The notes: generated from the sequence alone by a model not told the origin. A stretch of 64,000 bases of DNA from Silene latifolia (GCF_048544455.1 NC_133532.1:13766948-13830947), one strand, 5' to 3'. Shown: positions 25,460 to 37,506, numbered from the stretch's first letter. Made by a program: numbers and translations.

Positions 25460-25960
25460 AACAGATGTAGACTCCCGGGATCTATACTTTGATGGAGCAT
25501 CAAACTTAAGAGGATTTGGGATAGGAGTGTTGCTCATTTCTCCTGAAGGTGAGCATACACCGATTGCTGTCAAACTCGACTTCGAGGTGACAAACAACGC
25601 CTTGAGAATCACGAAGCTTGTCTCATTGGGCTACAAGCGGCAGTAAGCTTAGGTATCAAAAACCTCCGAGTACATGGGGATTCATCACTGATCATCAACC
25701 AAGTTACAGGATCCTGGAAAATCCGAAGCGAAAGCCTCGCACCCTATCAAGCTAGGATATACCAAGTCGCTCAATTTTTTGATCACGTAACATACCTACA
25801 CCTACCTCGGGAGGAAAATCAATTTGCAGACGCTCTTGCGAAACTTGCATCTCTAATAAATATGCCGGATCACATGATAGAAATGCCTTTGTGTATCGAA
25901 CGACGGTCGAGCGGCTTATGTCCATCAAATCACCGATGAAGAAGAAATCGCACGGGAACC
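25460..25960 (+). pseudogene. Second, archaeal-type RNase H of Tat lineage
   Basis: Starts DLYFDGASNLRGFGIGVLLI. After a frameshift near 25600 it continues with the catalytic block RVHGDSSLIINQVTGSW and then FADALAKLASL, matching the TNN...GDS...ADALA order of archaeal-like RNase HI. A second RNase H of this type is a known acquisition of the Tat lineage and is the strongest single lineage marker here. The frames are broken. Confidence 0.85.
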
Positions 25961-25991
25961 CTCGTTCAAGCAATCCACAATTTCAAGCTTA

Positions 25992-27209
25992 ATGGTACCT
26001 ATCCAGGATATGGACAAAAGGGGACAACGTGCTATACGCCTATTAGCTTCCCAATACATTCTGATGCAAGGAGAATTATACAAAAGAACACCTCTTGGTG
26101 TAGTCCTACGTTGCCTTGATCATTCACAGGCACGAAAGGTGATGGAAGAAGTCCACGACGGAGAATGCGGTCCTCACATGAGTGGGCCCATGATGGCAAA
26201 GAAAATCACACGCTTAGGGTATTATTGGACCACAATGGAATCCGATTGCATCAAATACATGAGACATTGCCACAATTGCCAAATCTTCGGGAATGTACAA
26301 CATGTCCCTCCTTCGTTGCTATACACGATGACATCTCCTTGGCCATTTTCTGCATGGGGAATTGACATAATCGGAAAATAACCCAGTAGGAACAGGGGAG
26401 GTCATGTTTGTTTCATTCTAGTAGCAATCGACTATTTCACCAAGTGGGTAGAAGCGGCTTCCTACACTAGTCTTACGGCTAAAAATGTGGCCAAATTCAT
26501 GCAAAACAACATCATCTGTCGATATGGTTGCCCACATGAGATCATCAGCGATAATGGGTCACACTTCCAAGCCGAAACCGAGCAATTGCTAGCCAAATAT
26601 AAGATTAAGCATCATCACTCTTCGCCTATAGACCACGAGACTAACGGCGCGGTAGAAGCGGCAAACAAGAACGTTGTCACAATTCTCAAGAAAATGACCG
26701 ACAACTATAGAGATTGGCCAAGCAAGATACCCTTTGCTTTGTGGGGTACCGTACATCTGTTAGAACGCCCCTTTGGGGCTACTCCTTTCTATTTGACCTA
26801 CGGCATGGAAGCCGTACAACCAGTCGAGCTAGAAATACCATCCTTACGTATTCTACTCGAAAGTCAAATCCCTGAAGCCGATTGGAAGAGGGATAGATAT
26901 GAAGAACTCATCCTCCTGGATGAACGTAGGCTACGCGCCTTACATAATGTCCAAACATATCAAGCCCGTATCAAACGAGCTTTCAACAAAAGGGTTAGGC
27001 CAAGAAACATCAAAGAAGGAGACTTAGTACTCAAATCGGTTAGAGCTCTTTTACCTGTCGACCCAAGGGGAAAATTCAAACCTAATTGGGCCGGACCATA
27101 TCTAGTCAAATCCATACTCCCAGGGGGTGCGGTTAGAATCACAGACCTAGATGGGAATGATTTTTCAAATCCCACAAACCTTGACCAATTGAAACGATAC
27201 TATGCCTAG
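25992..27209 (+). pseudogene. Tat integrase
   Basis: Contains an HHCC zinc finger (HDGECGPHMSG, then CIKYMRHCHNC). The DDE catalytic core follows: D in WGIDIIGK, D in IISDNGSHF and E in NGAVEAANK. A GPY/F-type C-terminal module (NWAGPYLVKSILPGGAV) comes last, and the protein ends LDQLKRYYA. A TAA at 26379 interrupts an otherwise continuous frame, since 25992 and 26487 are in the same phase. Inserts cDNA into the host genome. Confidence 0.9.
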
Positions 27210-27840
27210 AATAGGACCACACACGCGCCTCGCGTAAACCCATGTGTCGCTCTTGTGGCACTAAATAAACGACCCCCTGGCCAATTTGAAATAAGCTAAG
27301 TGTCACCATGCTCTTGCATTTTGACAAATTTGTCGTCCTCATATCATCAAATAAACTAAATTCTCACCTTGAGAACAAGCAAAAGCTCATGCTTATTTTC
27401 TATGTTCATTACAAGCTCTTGCTTTGAACAATTATTCTTTTACATTTACTCGAACTACGCGCAAGGGTTTGATTTCGCTTTTTTTTAAGTGAATACGTAG
27501 GCAATCCTTCACGGGATTCAACCCATTATATCTAAAATGTAAATAGAAGGACATTTGCATTGCATTTGAAATTCGACAAGAATAATAAAAGAAAATCACA
27601 ACGGTTTCATAACCATTTAACCTTTTTTATTCCATTCGCTTTCTAATAATAATAGTACGTTACATAATAAAAATAGAATAGGCTAGGATTCTAAAAATCC
27701 CTCCTTTTTATTACAACAATAATAATAATAATCAAATAATAAATAAGGACTCGGGCTATTCCTCCATCTTCCCCTTGCCCTTGTCATTCTTGTCATATTT
27801 CTTGTCACGACCTCGAGCCGGACGCTCTTGCACCACTTCA
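27210..27840. other. Post-integrase AT-rich spacer of Tat element
   Basis: About 630 bp after the integrase stop with no sense ORF. It includes an AT-rich tract with AATAAT repeats (about 27715-27750), and the antisense gene that follows ends at its right border. Confidence 0.5.
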
Positions 27841-27847
27841 GACCTAA

Positions 27848-28591
27848 TCACCAACGATCTTTCTCGAGGGCGACTCTTCCATTCTTGCCAACCACCATTT
27901 CCGCAACGGGAGTAGTCTTTGATTTCTTGAAGGATGAACGACTGAAATCCAACTTCTTCTTCTCCCTCGTCGGATGCTTCTCCTTCTCTTTCTCTCCTTC
28001 GCGCACCTTGTAGTCAACAGGCTCGCGTTTCCTCAGTCTTTCGCGTTCTTCCGAAGTTGCAGCCTTTCTCCACCTCAGATAGGAATCCGACACCCACAAA
28101 GCATTGGCGGAGAAGCTCAAGAACCACATGTTTCTTTGGGCCCATTTAATGGCCCACTCTCTTAGGCTCTCGGTGGTAAGCGCTACGGCGATCTGGAACG
28201 GTATCAAGCCTAGGGATCGAAATGCTTCAGCCCAACTTGCCTCATCAATCTTTCCGGAAAGATGCATACCATGAACTCCGGTCCGGAATGCGCACGGACC
28301 TAGTGGGATCCAAAGAAGACACTCCGGTGACAGACTTGAGGTGCCACCACGGTACGACCCACCTAATCAACGGGCCATCATCATTCTTGACTTGTTCTTC
28401 CAATAGTCACGGACCGAGTGAAGTCCACCATGTACAACGCGTCCTCATCGCAATCATACGGGAATGATAGGAAAGTGCATGAAGCGGGGGCTCGGCGGTC
28501 GGAGCCGTTCCATAAGCCAAACCTACCAAAAGCGGGTATTAGACACCAAACCAAAAAAAAAAACGAAACGAAAAAAAAAACGAAAAAGAAA

Positions 28592-28625
<34 letters not shown>

Positions 28626-29283
28626 AAAAAGAAAAAAAAAAAAAGGTGTCTTTTACCGTAAGATAACGGGACTCCCAAAAGTGGCGGATCGCGGTTGGAT
28701 TTCCTATTATCCAAACCCAAGATAATCTCCCTTAAGCATAAACAAGTGGGCTCTGCGCGACTCCATTTGCTCGATAAGACCCAAAAGACGGGGATCACCT
28801 CGCAAATCTTCGTCAACGTGTCCGTGGAAGACATACACATGCGCAAACAAAAAAGCCAAATGCCCTCCTCCGGCAACATAGGAAACATGTAGGGTCGGCC
28901 CTGTTAATGAATCGGTCTACAAAGTCCAGCATTCTCACGCCTTTCGGGGTAACTAAGCGATCCACCTCAAGTCTAGTCAATCCGAGCGGGTCTGCGAATT
29001 TGCTCTTATACCCTTGTGAAGTAGAAGGAATGGCGGGTAAATGCTCGGGGTCCCACCCACCAATAGCGGCAATTTCTTAGGAAAAGGACAAATATCACCA
29101 CGGGAACGCGAAAACATGATAACTTGGGTCCCAATAGTCAAGGCAAGCATCCAAAAACGGTTTTACAACCTTAATGAGTTTCAAACTCAATAGAGACCCA
29201 AGGTTATGAGCACCCATGTCGTGCTTCTCAATATTCGAGAATTCATTAGTCCATTCCTTCAAGCGGATCTCCAAAGTATTCAT
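27848..29283 (-). pseudogene. Antisense ORF 1 of Tat element (broken)
   Basis: Minus-strand reading from ATG 29283 gives MNTLEIRLKEWTNEF and, later, KPFLDACLDYWDPSYHVFAF. The FWDP...VF.F pattern is typical of the extra antisense ORFs described in Tat/Retand elements. I recall it as resembling plant DUF7745-type proteins, but that needs a profile search. A second open stretch, 28267-27848, gives the C-terminal part: MHLSGKIDEASWAEAFRSLG, then MWFLSFSANALW, then a Lys/Glu/Arg-rich tail. Between them the frame is broken and carries a ~100-bp tract that is T-rich on this strand (28548-28645). Function unknown. Confidence 0.6.
28548..28645 (+). repeat. A-rich simple-sequence tract
   Basis: About 100 bp of near-pure adenine with scattered C and G. 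The runs of Lys or Phe codons predicted here are artefacts of this tract. It lies inside antisense ORF 1 and probably helped destroy its frame. Confidence 0.85.
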
Positions 29284-30239
29284 GATGACAATTTTCTCTT
29301 GAAAACTTATTTTGGGAGTTTTTATATGGATTAACGGAGAAGAGACGGAAGAATTATATGATTTAAAGCTTCGTCGACGCTTCTATTTATACTAATTGAT
29401 GTTTCCAAAAATCCGCCAGAAAAGACCGGCAGGAACAGGCGCGCGCTGCTGCTGCGCCTATTCAAGGGACGCGGCTCATCTGCGCCTCTTCCCAGGCTCA
29501 CTTTCTGTGATTTCCGTGTTTGGATCTTTCCTAATTCTATAACGAATAATTTCCTATTCCTACGGGATTTTATTTTGGTAAATACGAGCAGTTTACCATG
29601 TTTCAAGTTTCCTAAATTCGCGGGCACGCATTTCGAGGCGACGTCGACACCTTCGCCATTTTCATCGCACTTAATTCTTCTTTTTATTATTATTTTAATT
29701 CATTTATTTATTCTTAGGAAATAAATTTCATTTTTTTCATTTTTAGGAAGTAAATTTCATTTTTAGGAAATAATTTTCTTTTGTTTTCATTTTTAACGAA
29801 TTTCAACATTTTCATTTCTACACTTGTAGATTTCTCTTTTTTTCTTTTTTTAGGGGGTAACCCTCCCTACCGTCCGGTCATTTCCGGCAAATTTTTTGCA
29901 TTTTTGTGTCCTTTTGAGTCTCATTTTTGCGCTAATTAAGACCATATGTGTATAAAATGTATGTTTTGGTGTGATTTCCATGTAAATTTCGGCAACATGA
30001 CGGCGTAAACCGTTGTCTACCGAACCTGTTCAAGAACTAACCTGCAGGTACAAGCAACACAACCCAGCAGCAAAGGCACTTAGACCATCATATATACAAA
30101 TGTACAAGCAAACTGGGGGCTTGCGCCCCGAACAAAGTCCAAAAGTCCAAGCAAACTGGGGGCTTGCGCCCCAAACAAGGTCCAAAAATGTTTCAAAATC
30201 AAATGTCCAAAATGTACAAGTCTACAAAACTACACAAAA
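29284..30239. other. Spacer between the two antisense genes
   Basis: No coding signal. It carries one copy of the GC-rich hairpin motif (about 29430-29510) and a tract of repeated TTTTAGGAAATAAATTTCATTT-like units (about 29690-29790). Near 30100-30180 is a directly repeated ~43-bp unit containing the near-palindrome GGGGGCTTGCGCCCC. Confidence 0.55.
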
Positions 30240-33200
30240 CTACTGCTGGGCGCCCTCCAACTCGGCAACTCTTGCCGCAAGAACGGCATTCTCAGCATCC
30301 CGAAACTCGAGCTCCCTCAACAAGCGAGCCGTCTCCTCCCGAGACTGGGCCAACTCTCGCTCCAGCTCGCGGTCACCCTGTAAACAAGAAATTGGCTCAT
30401 GTCAATCAATTCAAACAAGATCAAAAATAAAAAAAAAAAAATCAAAAGAAATCAAATAAGGTTCATACCTGACGACCTCGACCACCGACGAGTGCCTCGA
30501 TGGCGATGTAGCTCGCGGTAGGTTGGCCACCCTCCATAGTGCCACGAACCGGGACGGCGCAACTGCATTTTCAAGAGGAATTCTCAGCAAATTGAACAAG
30601 TTCAATCAAATGTGTTCTTACACCAAAGTTATATAAACAAGAGGCTCACCCTCCGAATCAGATGCTGCCAGTCGTCTAGGCCAGCATCCGTCACAGCTAC
30701 GTCAAAGTCACGCAACTCGGAGATCGTCGTCCTCCCGGTCGCGTCAGTGTACTCAAGGGTCTCGGGGTACTCTGGGGGCTCGATGCCCGCCGCCTCAACC
30801 TCCTGCAAAGACAAATAGCTCTCGTTAACCGACGATCTTTCGTCGCAAATCCGCTAAAATCAAATCAAACGAAAGTAAAAGATACTCACCACTACCGGCC
30901 GACGCCAACCTCCCCCGTAGAGGAACGCGAGTAGTCCTCGCCGAGGGGAGAAGAAGGTCGTCGCCCGGCACCCGCCAAGTCCGCCTCCCTCTCGGCCTCG
31001 AAGGCTCCCTAAACATCGTCTGGGAGGGTCGGCGGGAACCGTCAACGCGTCCCGAGAGCAGCGACGAGCCAACCGCTCGCCCGGATACCACACGGGACCC
31101 ATCGACGTCCCAACGGCGGCCTACTCGGGCTCTAGGTCGAAGGACCTCGGCGACAAAAGGAGGCGCTCTAGCGTACTCCGCCCAAGTGCGGGCACCTTTG
31201 CGACAATATAAAGGCAAAGGTCATTCCTATAATCAATTTAAAAGCAAAGTACAAGAAGTATGAATAAATACAAATGGGATACTCACGTTGCTCAGCTGAA
31301 GAGCATTCACGTCCCGCCGGTAGACATTGTGAGAAGAACGCTTGCTCTTCGTCCGGCATATGACCCAATCCCTCACCACGGGATAGGCCCTCTCCAACGG
31401 CTCCGTCCTCTTGGGCGCGAGACTCGGGAAGTAAGAGTACACCCACGCCTATAAAACAGAATAATCATTGACGATCTTTCGTGATTTGATAAAGAAAGGA
31501 ACTTGCTTTGATCTGAAAAAGGAAGGTTCATACCTCCAACAGTAGTCCAGGTCCGACAGCGCCAGGAGAAGTCCCCTTCTCCATCAACTCCGGACGAACC
31601 ATGGCCCTCATAAAGCGAATGAGGACCGCAAAACCAGTGAGTGATGACCAGTCCCACGCCCTAGGGAACTCGGGTCGAGAAAAGAAAAGGAAGAAGCTTC
31701 GTCGATAGCCTCTCGCCCTTGTCTCCGAGGTAAATCGAAGACAGGAACCACCAAAGCCACAGACGAGCCCTCTGCTCAGCTGTACAGGGAGGAGGAGCAG
31801 TCTCCCTCCCATCGATCGTCACCAGCGTCGGGGTCTTCCCCGCAAAGTAGTCTCGGACGTGAGTGCGGGTACCAAACCCAAGATCGCAACTGTGACCTTC
31901 GGCGATAAGTTCGGCCGATCAATCTCCTCGCCTCGGCCGAATCCGCCCTCATGGCGGTCTCTGGCCACACCATCTCCTCGGTCCCACACGGCGGACGGAA
32001 ATCATGCCGTAGTCCTCCGGAAGTAACTCCCACCTCACCGAAAGGTAGGTGAAACGTGGAAGTCGTATCCCAGAATCGATCCAAGAAAGCGCGGACCAGG
32101 CTAAGGTTGGCCCGCAACTTCCTCTTCACGATATCCTCCGGACGAACCAGGAGGACCGAACGCTCCACGCTCGATCATGGCCCTCTCCTCCGCCGACGGC
32201 CGCTCGTAGTGCTCCATCATTTGTCGTGTAACCCGAGAATGACCGATGTTCCCGGCCTCCTATTATGATTTAAAACAAAGCTATCTTTAGTTTTAAATGA
32301 AATTCGAAAGAAGTTTGGACAAAAAGAATGAAAGAGAATAGGTAATGAGTAGTGAATTCTTATTTACCAAGCTCTTCACCGTCTGTAGGACGGGTGACCC
32401 TCTGCAGCCCACACGAGGTGCCTACTCTCCCGGTCTCGGCCACGCAGAGCTCCTCTCATTGTCGACCTCCTCGCCCGACGCGTTAGCCCGTCTCGGGGCC
32501 TCCTCCTCCTCGGCGACCTCCTCCTCGTGAGTCTCGTCTCCGGCGACCATCACCGGCGGCGGTGAAGGCACGCTCTAAAGCCTCCTCAACCGTAACAACG
32601 TCTATCTCCATGGGAGCTCTCCCAGAAGTAGAAGCCTCATCACCTGCAACGTTAAAGCAAATTCGGGCGCGTCATACGACGACAAGCCTTTGTTAAGGGG
32701 TTTCGAGCCCTCGAGGCCACGAAATCGCCCCCTTTACGGCCATCTTTGGCCGTATTCCCCAACCCGATCACTCATGTGATAAATTGGGTCAAGTCAAGTC
32801 CAGTTCAAGGCCTAGTTCCGGGTTCGAGTCGAAAATTCGGCAGCATTTCGTTATAACGGCGATTATGCCCTAAAAAGATGTCCTGAAAAAGTTGTCACAA
32901 ACCAAAATTCCGAGATGGTAGAAAGTTTACCCATCATTCAAGGATCCCAAATAACAAGTTTCATCGCAAATGGGCAATCCTAAGGCTATTTTCGAAGCAA
33001 TTTGATCTAGTCAGAAACGAGTCTCAAAATTCATTCAAAGGCTCAAAACTCGATGAAAATTGGAAGCAAACACATGGTTATGTTCCTAACATCACCTACT
33101 ATCCATTTCTAGCATCAATTTGGCAAAGCAAATCCATTTGGGGGAAAAGCCCCAAATTTTCGATCAAAAGGGTCGAAAACCCTAAATCTCGCGGCTCAAA

Positions 33201-33256
33201 ATTCGACAAATGCAGGAGATTAATGCAAGATTAAGATACGTACCTCGATTAGTCAT
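30240..33256 (-). CDS. Spliced antisense gene of Tat element: plant mobile domain (PMD) protein
   Basis: Minus-strand gene inside the retrotransposon, after integrase. Proposed exons: 33256-33244 (ATG, five-codon start ending at GT donor 33243); from 32643 (acceptor GCAG) through an acidic region to 31534; 31448-31287; 31195-30890; 30802-30650; 30562-30469; 30377-30240, ending in TAG. Introns between exons 2 and 5 are 85-91 bp with GT/AG ends; the others are about 86-91 bp except the first (600 bp). The PMD signature is clear: FLDRFWDTTSTFHLPFGEV, then LLLE spliced to AWVYSYFPSLAPK, then PVWYPGERLA. The last exon is a charged coiled coil (ELERELAQSREETARLLREL). PMD proteins are transposon-derived, some acting in silencing; the role in Tat elements is unknown. 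Small frameshifts near 32560 and 32000 and in exon 4 suggest decay. Confidence 0.7.
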
Positions 33257-34180
33257 GTTTAAAGCAAGCTTTTGAATCAAACCTTGACGGAAATGGTGAA
33301 GATTTGAGAGAGAAATGCAAGAATTATGTTTCGAAATAATGAAACACAATCCTTCTGAGTTCGCGTTTTTACGCAGAAATAGCCAATTTGGGGAAAAGAC
33401 GCAGCAGGCGCTGCGCCTCTTCCAAGAGACGCAGCTCTTGCTGCGCCTCTTCTTTGTGTTCCCTCCATACGGATTTTTAAAAATTCGTTATGAGTTCGTT
33501 ATTCGTGGGCCCATCTTTGGTGCGCCTCTTCTTCGACGCTATTATATTCTTTTGGTCCGTTTCGATGATTTTCTTTCGTTCTGGCCCGCATTTTATCCCC
33601 GCGACGATATTTTGCAGTATTGCTCAAAGATCATTATATCCAGTAGTGAGTAGTATTTTGCGATCATTGCTCACTCAAGATTTCTCCACGACGATCTAGA
33701 TGTTCCTAGTCGTCAAAATATTCCCCAGAAAGAGTTTGTTTGAGGCCAAGCGCAAGCGCAGATTCAACCTCAAGTTTTGCCGAGAAGTTCGCTTGAGACC
33801 GACGCAAGCGGATTCCCGGCGATTTCTACCGCGTCCTGCTGCTTTCAATATTTCTTGTTTCCCATGAGTTCGACCAAAGTTCCTGTGACCCTAATGCCTT
33901 GGACACCAAGTTATCTTGGACCAAAGAGTTTTCGAAGCGTCTTGATCCGCTTCACCCGGGGTATCTCGGTATGGTCTCTTCTTATGGTGGCGAGCCTCCT
34001 TACGTAGTCTAATGGACTTTAAACGACCCTCCCGATAGTCGACGGACTCTAAAATGTTCCCGACGACAGGTCCTTGGTTGAGACCCCTTGAGCCGCCTCG
34101 CGTCGCCATAGTCGTCAAGGTTGTAATCTTCGATTGACCTGATGGCTATACTTTGACTTTCGCCTTGTCCAAGCCTCGGT
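33257..34180. other. Tat element 3' region before the PPT
   Basis: No credible gene. It would hold the promoter of the antisense PMD gene and the sense 3' untranslated region. It contains another GC-rich hairpin motif pair at about 33395-33450. Confidence 0.5.
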
Positions 34181-34194
34181 CAAAGTGGGGGCTC
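34180..34194 (+). other. Polypurine tract of Tat element
   Basis: TCAAAGTGGGGGCTC directly before the 3' LTR TGTAGATACC. A purine-rich run with five G is usual for this lineage. Confidence 0.8.
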
Positions 34195-36597
34195 TGTAGA
34201 TACCTCATTTCTCCACCTCCCGCAAACCACCCGGTGATGATTGGGCCGCATGTTTGATACGCGGAGCGATTTGTGACAATTCGTAAGATTATCGTCAAGT
34301 GTTTGCTCAAATATTAATGTCGACCTCTTAGTTGTCATCTACGTCCCGATACGGTCGTTTTGGCAGTAATTAGAGTACATTTGAGTCGGGTCAAAAACCG
34401 TCTCCATTTTCGATAATTTGTTAAATCCGAGTCGAATATTTCGGAATGTTAGGATGTTTCTATTCCATATTTCACAAATTTCATCTTTTGGCAAATAATA
34501 TCCCGTAATATTCATAAGATAATCGAATTATTTCCGTCCTACCATAACTCAAACGCGGAAATCTTTCTTGCGGGAGGAAACTTCACGGGAATAGAGCACG
34601 CGGCAGTCTTTGCGCCTCTTCCAAGAGACGCGATGGGCTCGCTTTGCGCCTTTTCCCTGTGCCCTTCTTTGCATGATTTACGTATCTTTTTCATATCTTT
34701 CCGAGATTCACTTCCAAAGAGTCTCCGAAACCCTATTCCCTTCACGTGATTAGTATAAATAGGAGCCTTCGCTCCTCATATTTCTCACGCGAGTGTCCGC
34801 CCTTCTCTTCTCCCTTTGCATTCTAGACTTCGTTCTTACTAATTGGCGCCTACGTGCTTGGACTTCCGACCACGTAAGCTCGGATCTTTCCGGGTACCAG
34901 CCTCTCCGTTGCATGACCGACCAATTTGACCAACTACACTCAATCAACTTTAATTAATCAATCGTTTTCCTCTTACGAGGGCACTCTCTTTGCATTCGCG
35001 TCGAGCATCACTAGTCGATATCTTAGTTCATCTCGTTCCGTCAACATGTAAGTCTGAGGGTGTAATAATTCTCTTTATTTATTGTATTTTATTTATCGTA
35101 TCATCATTGTAAGATTTATGTCGAAAATACCGTTAAAATCGATTTCTAAAACCCTTTGTTAAAACCTGTTTTTGCGGATTTCCAGTAGACAGACGTCGAG
35201 AAAAGACGCAGCAACTGCTGCGCCTCTTCGAAGGAGCGCAGTTCCTGCTGCGCCTCTTCGTGAGGCTGCCGCAGTTCCTGCTTCTTTTCTTCTTCCTAAA
35301 TCCTCTGCAATTCGTTTTGTTATTTGTTCGTCCGTTAATTCTTTGATATAATCGCCATTGATAATTCTCTTTATTTATTGTATCATATTAATCATCATCA
35401 TTAACTTGTTTTAATCATCACAAGTCCGACTTAAATCCTAAATAATCCATATTTACGGGTTTTCGTCATTAAATTCAAACCCGGATTTCAGAGATTCAAT
35501 TTGTTCATATTGGGTTTCTGGGATTCGTCATTGATATAGTTTTCGTTTGTTTATTCACATGTTTGTCGTATATTCGTTGTATATTCATCATGTTTAGACT
35601 AGTTAATTGATTTCAACAGAGGATTCATTCATTAACATCGCTTCATCATGTAATTAATTCGTTTACATCCGTCTCATCCGTGTTTTATCGCTTTTATGAC
35701 CATCATTCACATGTAATTAATCTGTTAATCACTTTCATCCGAGTAAATATTATCAATCGATCATCAAATTTACCAATCGACATTAATGGTTTGCAGTTCC
35801 GGCTTCACAGCCAGAACTCACCCTTGGAACAGACGCGGCGTCTGCCGCCTCTTCCGAGGGCGCGATCTGCTTTGCTGCTTTGTTCGAGATGAGTTACGCC
35901 TCGAACTCCTTTTCTGCCTTGACGTAATTAATTAGGCTACGTATTAATTAACTAATATCCGTATTATCACCTTCTAATTCTTGTTCGTTAAGTTATTTTA
36001 TTCTTTTATTCTTTTATTTCTTTTTCTCAAATCATCCGTTTTAGCGGTATTTTCGACATAAATCGCCTATTCCATTGTAATTATTGTAATTTATTGTTAT
36101 TGTAATTTCTTTTATTGTTTGTATGCTTTCACATGTAAATGAGCATTAAATCCTTCGACCCAATTGTATGCTAATTACGTGTCAACCGACTTAGTTAAAT
36201 CTTCACATGCTAGGATTAAAACTTGGATGTTGCATTGCATGCATATAACCGACGATATATCAAGTACGAATAACTTCCCTAATCATTAGTAGAGGCCGCT
36301 ATCGAGGCGGGCGGGATTAGGTGTTCGATCAAAAGAGCTTCCTAATACGTACCCTCACCCCTTACTCCAGATCTCCGTGAGCACCCGTGTTCATTGGCAT
36401 CCACGAGAGTCATTCTAGACATAGAATGCTAAGGGTAACGATTGCTTAGTGTTCATGTCTTTACTTTGTGTCTTGACATGACACGAGGTATTCGAACGGT
36501 TCCAATTTCCCATAAAAATTGGTGGCGACTCCATACAAAATGCAAACGCTTGTCCCGTTTCTCACCAAGCGCCCCCGTGGGCGGCCCGCTGTCCACA
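34195..36597 (+). repeat. 3' LTR of Tat element
   Basis: 2403 bp, TGTAGATACC...CTGTCCACA, highly similar to 17261-19659. Differences concentrate in GC-rich GCAGC/GCTGC motifs (for example 34590-34665, 35205-35225 and 35835-35930); the AT-rich remainder is nearly unchanged. Followed by the TSD AAGAT. Confidence 0.92.
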
Positions 36598-36602
36598 AAG
36601 AT

Positions 36603-36706
36603 GCGTGTTGAGGTCAGCTTCGGTTCATCATATGGACTTTGAAGTTCATGGAGGAGAGGTTGTTTGGCGAGTTACGGGTTTTTATGGATGGCCTTGTGTA
36701 AGCGAT
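36603..36706 (+). pseudogene. LINE ORF2 endonuclease, central fragment
   Basis: 104 bp continuing ORF2 after the Tat element. It encodes HHMDFEVHGGEVVWRVTGFY then GWPCVSD, the conserved endonuclease WR-x-TGFYG-x-P block. It is broken at 36707 by element D. The next codons (RHLSWELL) are at 43510. Confidence 0.82.
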
Positions 36707-37506
36707 TGATATAAGGATTTGTCGTCATTTCCTAATCAAATTTTTTTTATAAAGAACCCAAATTAAGTAGTATAATTAGGGTGTCAAACACAAAGATGGC
36801 GGGGTTAGATACTTGGTTTAGTAAATGAAGGAGGTTTGATTAAATTGTAAACTAAGATGCAAATAAGATATAAAACTAGTTCTATTACCCGTGAAATTCA
36901 CGGGGTTAGCTATATTGTCACGTTGGTGGTGTTATACAATCCTGGATTTGCGGTCGCACTGAGCTCTATTGACAAAAAGGACTCGTAAGAATTTTTTTTA
37001 TCAATATATACTTATACTACCATAATATATTGTCAATATATTATTAATATATATTTTCTACAATTTACTAAACGTTTGCCGTGGATTATTAATATTTTGC
37101 CACGAATATTGTTACGTTTATTAGTGTTTTCTCACGATTATTATTATTATTGTCTTCAATTTTGTTTAGCTATGTAATTAATTCAACCTAAAAAAAATTT
37201 AAAATAGATTTTTTTATATTTTTATTTGTGAACAATAATTCAAGGTAGATTGAATGGTTAGCATTATTTTGAAAGATTATGGTGAGAATTATATTTGTGT
37301 TTAATATGAGATATATTGGCTTTAATTTTAAGTTTAATTTTTCTTAACAAATAAAAAACAAATACTAATATTTATTGTGATTTAATTAGTGTTTAATGTT
37401 ATGATTTTTTCAATTTTTTTAAATAATAATGATGATGTGTCATGCTCTAATAGCCTTAAAGGTGAATGTTGAAAGCTAATATTTAGGATTGCCTTTTTAT
37501 ATTATA

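Larger units (their letters stand above)
17261..36597 (+). mobile_element. Tat-lineage Ty3/gypsy LTR retrotransposon (complete, degenerate)
   Basis: 19.3-kb element with LTRs of 2399 bp (17261-19659) and 2403 bp (34195-36597). The 5-bp TSD AAGAT is at 17256-17260 and 36598-36602. The PBS is complementary to a tRNA-Arg, and a PPT is present. Gene order is gag, protease, RT, RNase H, second RNase H, integrase, with integrase after RT as in Ty3/gypsy. The second RNase H, the very large size and the antisense ORFs after integrase place it in the Tat (Tat/Ogre/Retand) group. Coding frames contain several frameshifts and stops, so this copy cannot make a working polyprotein as read. It is inserted in LINE ORF2. 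Confidence 0.93.

Noticed and set aside
28418..28666. Lys-rich ORFs of 65-82 codons, and the opposed Phe-rich frame
   Set aside because: Produced by the A-rich simple-sequence tract at 28548-28645.
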